A stretch of 64,000 bases of DNA from Methylobacterium fujisawaense. Its GTDB lineage: Bacteria; Pseudomonadota; Alphaproteobacteria; Rhizobiales; Beijerinckiaceae. Below are positions 61,778 to 64,000 of this stretch, one piece after another. Made by a program: the position numbers and the translations under genes. The notes beneath the pieces were generated by a model that saw only the letters and a program-made list of their open reading frames with translations, did no database searches and was not told where the DNA came from. The stretch covers positions 124,001 through 188,000 of the forward strand of contig NZ_JACJIM010000009.1 of assembly GCF_014138435.1 (NCBI RefSeq), given 5' to 3'. Every line of letters begins with the position of its first letter. Position 1 is the stretch's first letter.

Positions 61778-64000
61778 GGCCGACATTCAGCGCCGTCTTG
61801 GATCGACGTGGCGGCCGGAAAGGCATCTTCCGGCCGCCGGCCCGGATCGGCGGGATCGGGCTCACGGGCCTCGATCATGCGCTCGACCAGCGCCAGGGCT
61901 GAGCGCTGAAGCGCCTGCCGCGTCGGTTCGAGGGGCGCCTTCCCCCAGGCGCGGGCCGCCGCGTAGGCGGCCGCGTAGGCCGCGTCCCAGCCGGCGGCGA
62001 GGACTGACGGGCCCGCGGCCTCCAATGCGTCCCGAACGGTGCCCCAGGCCGCTTGATGGGCCGCGTCCCAGGCCGCGGCCCGAACGGCCGAGCCGGTCTG
62101 CCGCAGGGTCAGGTTGGCGACGGCCGCCCGCTTGCGCGCGCGCTTGAGGTGATCGCACAGGGAGACGAGTTGGGCGACGTCCTCGACCTCGGGCAGGTCG
62201 GCCAGTTCGTCCCCCTCCACGTTCAGCTTGGCGAGGCGGAACCACGCCGGCAGGTGGGTGCGGATCAGCCAATCGGCCACCAGGGCGACCCGCCGGCGCT
62301 CCAGGGCCTCCGAGCCCCGGGTGCCGACCAAGCGCGGAACGAGCGGCAGGATCAGGGCATCGCGCGCATCCTGCGGCAGGCGATCGCTCCAGGTTCGGAC
62401 AAAGGCGGCGATGCTGGGCGACGCGCAGGCGGGTTCATCCGAATGCGGCTCGCCGGCGACGTAGGCCACCGCCTCCAGGGCGCACAGGCCTGCCTCCGCG
62501 CCCGCATGGGGGCCGGCCGCGAGCGTCCTGACCCGCGCAAGCCGGTCTGGGTCGACGCGCGCGGGCCCGACGGTCCGCTTGTCCTGCAGCCGGGAGGCAC
62601 CGCGATCCGGCACACGGATCGGCCGGTCGTCCGCAGCCGCGATCGAAAAGCCGGCCGGTGCGCCGGTGGCGACCTCGGCCTCGAGTGCGGCCACGGCGGC
62701 CACGACCCGCCCCGGGTCGACCGTATAGCTCACGTGGAAGGCGTGCACGCCGGGGCGCGGGAGGGTCCGGCCGCGCAGGAACAGGATCCGCGCGCCCCCG
62801 GCCTCGATGAAGCTGGCATAGCCCCGGAAGTTGAAGGACAACTCCTCGTGGATCAGGCCGAGGATCCGGCACCCGGGCCGGCAGAACAGGGCGTTGCTGA
62901 GCGCCGAACTCGATGAGCCGACCACCAGTTCGGCGGAATGGAAGGCCTCAACCTGTTCGAGGAAGGTCAGCGTCTCCGGATAGATCACCTCGAAGCCCAG
63001 GGGGCGCAGCCGTTCGGCGATCTCCGCCTCGTTGACGAGGGCGCGTTGGGTGAAGGCCTTGCGCGAGATGAACAGGCGCCGGTCGGTCCGGCCGGAGAGG
63101 GCCCCGCGCGCGCGGGCGCGGTCGAGGATCTGCTGGCGGATCGCCCCGAAGACGTCGGCCGGCCAGACCGTGTCGTAGAAGGGGCGGCCGGGCTTCATGT
63201 CGAAGGGGAAGAAGGCCGGCACCGGCGCCATTCCGAGGAGCCCGAACGCGACGGGCCTGGGCGGCAGCGCGATCACGGGCCGGTCGCGCGTGTCGAGAAG
63301 GCCCAGGATCTCCGCGTGCGCCCCCGGCATGTGGTCGTCGATGCAGAGCGGGATCCCGTCGGGGCAGCGCGGGTCGTTGTAGCAGAGCATCCGCGGCACG
63401 AACTCGCAGAACCAGTGCCCGTAGTTCCGGCTCTGCAGGCCGAACATCATGAGGCCGGCCGCGATCGTGTGCTCGGCCTCGGGCACCTCGACGAGGGCCC
63501 GCGTGGCCCCGAAGGCGGCGGTCATGATCTGGTCGGGGTTGAGGCCGTCCTGCAGCAGGATGTCCGGGCGCCGCGGATGGGCGGCGAGGTCATAGACGAG
63601 CTTGCCGCCGGCGATGACGACGTTGCTGCGCGGGAAGGCGCGCGCGCCCTCCAGGAAGGCGAGATACTGGGCCGGGATGTCCAGGCTGCCGGCCTCCGAC
63701 CGGAGGGCCGGGGGCGGTTCCCAGAAACGCAGATCGGGCGCGGCGATGCGGCGCTCCGGGAGCACCGTGATGGCGCGGGCGCCGCCGGCCGCCGCCAGGG
63801 CCTGGACGGAGACGATGTCGTAAGCCTCCAGGGGCCCGGAGCCGGTGACGTGGCGCGTCGCCGCGTGGAGCGCGATCGCCGCGTCGAAGCGCCCGTCCTC
63901 CAGCAGGGTGTCGAGGAGCAGGCGGCGCAGGTTCTTGACCTTGGTGCTGAGCCGGTCTCCGTCCTCCGTCGTCACGCCCGCGTCGCCGCCATTGAGGTCG
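61774..64000 (-). CDS. GT61-type glycosyltransferase (5' end beyond the window)
   Basis: At least 733 residues; the frame stays open to the right edge, so the true start may be outside. The middle is a DUF563/GT61 domain: YGHWFCEFVPRML, RLFISRKAFTQRALVNEAEI, LGFEVIYPETLTFLEQVEAFHSAELVVGSSSSALSNALF. The last 150 residues contain near-repeats of the type AAWDAAHQAAW and GWDAAYAAAYAAARAW, an alanine/tryptophan helical tail. It is coupled to the epimerase gene by a 4-base overlap. Capsule or exopolysaccharide synthesis is the family role. Confidence 0.8.
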   Translation of the reverse strand, partial: DLNGGDAGVTTEDGDRLSTKVKNLRRLLLDTLLEDGRFDAAIALHAATRHVTGSGPLEAYDIVSVQALAAAGGARAITVLPERRIAAPDLRFWEPPPALRSEAGSLDIPAQYLAFLEGARAFPRSNVVIAGGKLVYDLAAHPRRPDILLQDGLNPDQIMTAAFGATRALVEVPEAEHTIAAGLMMFGLQSRNYGHWFCEFVPRMLCYNDPRCPDGIPLCIDDHMPGAHAEILGLLDTRDRPVIALPPRPVAFGLLGMAPVPAFFPFDMKPGRPFYDTVWPADVFGAIRQQILDRARARGALSGRTDRRLFISRKAFTQRALVNEAEIAERLRPLGFEVIYPETLTFLEQVEAFHSAELVVGSSSSALSNALFCRPGCRILGLIHEELSFNFRGYASFIEAGGARILFLRGRTLPRPGVHAFHVSYTVDPGRVVAAVAALEAEVATGAPAGFSIAAADDRPIRVPDRGASRLQDKRTVGPARVDPDRLARVRTLAAGPHAGAEAGLCALEAVAYVAGEPHSDEPACASPSIAAFVRTWSDRLPQDARDALILPLVPRLVGTRGSEALERRRVALVADWLIRTHLPAWFRLAKLNVEGDELADLPEVEDVAQLVSLCDHLKRARKRAAVANLTLRQTGSAVRAAAWDAAHQAAWGTVRDALEAAGPSVLAAGWDAAYAAAYAAARAWGKAPLEPTRQALQRSALALVERMIEAREPDPADPGRRPEDAFPAATSIQDGAECRP

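Overview
The window looks like the chromosome of a GC-rich alphaproteobacterium, most likely Methylobacterium or a close relative. This rests on base composition, the rplM-rpsI-argC order and the protein styles; no rRNA is present to confirm it. A single explanation covers most of the first two thirds: a genomic island integrated in a tRNA-Ser(GGA) gene. The 17 bases at the 3' end of that tRNA (7316-7332) recur exactly at 40043-40059, and a tyrosine integrase gene lies just inside the tRNA.

Region by region. 1-7101 is ordinary chromosome: the end of a Sel1-repeat gene, an unrecognised secreted protein, a PhzF-like isomerase overlapping a NUDIX hydrolase, an orphan substrate-binding protein, and glgX. 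7243-7332 is tRNA-Ser. 7333-22486 is accessory and less GC-rich. It holds the integrase; a defence-like block (Vsr nickase, a protein with two GHKL ATPase domains, a receiver-like protein ending in a HEPN-type Rx4H motif, and a C5-cytosine methyltransferase); a serine recombinase; small unknown genes; a decayed HTH/coiled-coil gene; and a reverse transcriptase whose catalytic YxDD reads QADN, divergent from a ribbon-helix-helix gene. At least nine copies of a palindrome built on GTGCAACCGGTTGCAC are scattered through the island (9.2-21.8 kb and 39.9 kb). I saw none outside it.

22487-39374 is a catabolic cluster whose content matches the furfural/HMF/2-furoate (hmf) pathway. HmfH (GMC oxidase) makes FDCA, HmfF/HmfG (UbiD/UbiX) decarboxylate it to furoate, HmfD makes furoyl-CoA, HmfABC (molybdenum hydroxylase) hydroxylates it, and HmfE leads to 2-oxoglutarate. 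Two transporters and AraC- and LysR-type regulators accompany them. Palindrome copies at 21801 and 39901 bracket this cluster.

40060-64000 returns to chromosome: cytochrome c, small secreted and hypothetical proteins, a nucleotide-sugar dehydrogenase, a CoA-binding protein, rplM-rpsI, argC, and a large glycan locus with several glycosyltransferases, discoidin-like domains, a tandem SGNH hydrolase, a methyltransferase, a DedA protein, an NDP-sugar epimerase and a GT61 enzyme cut by the window edge.

The best candidates for an undescribed system are the Vsr/double-GHKL/receiver-HEPN/methyltransferase block, the QADN reverse transcriptase locus, and the island-wide palindrome.
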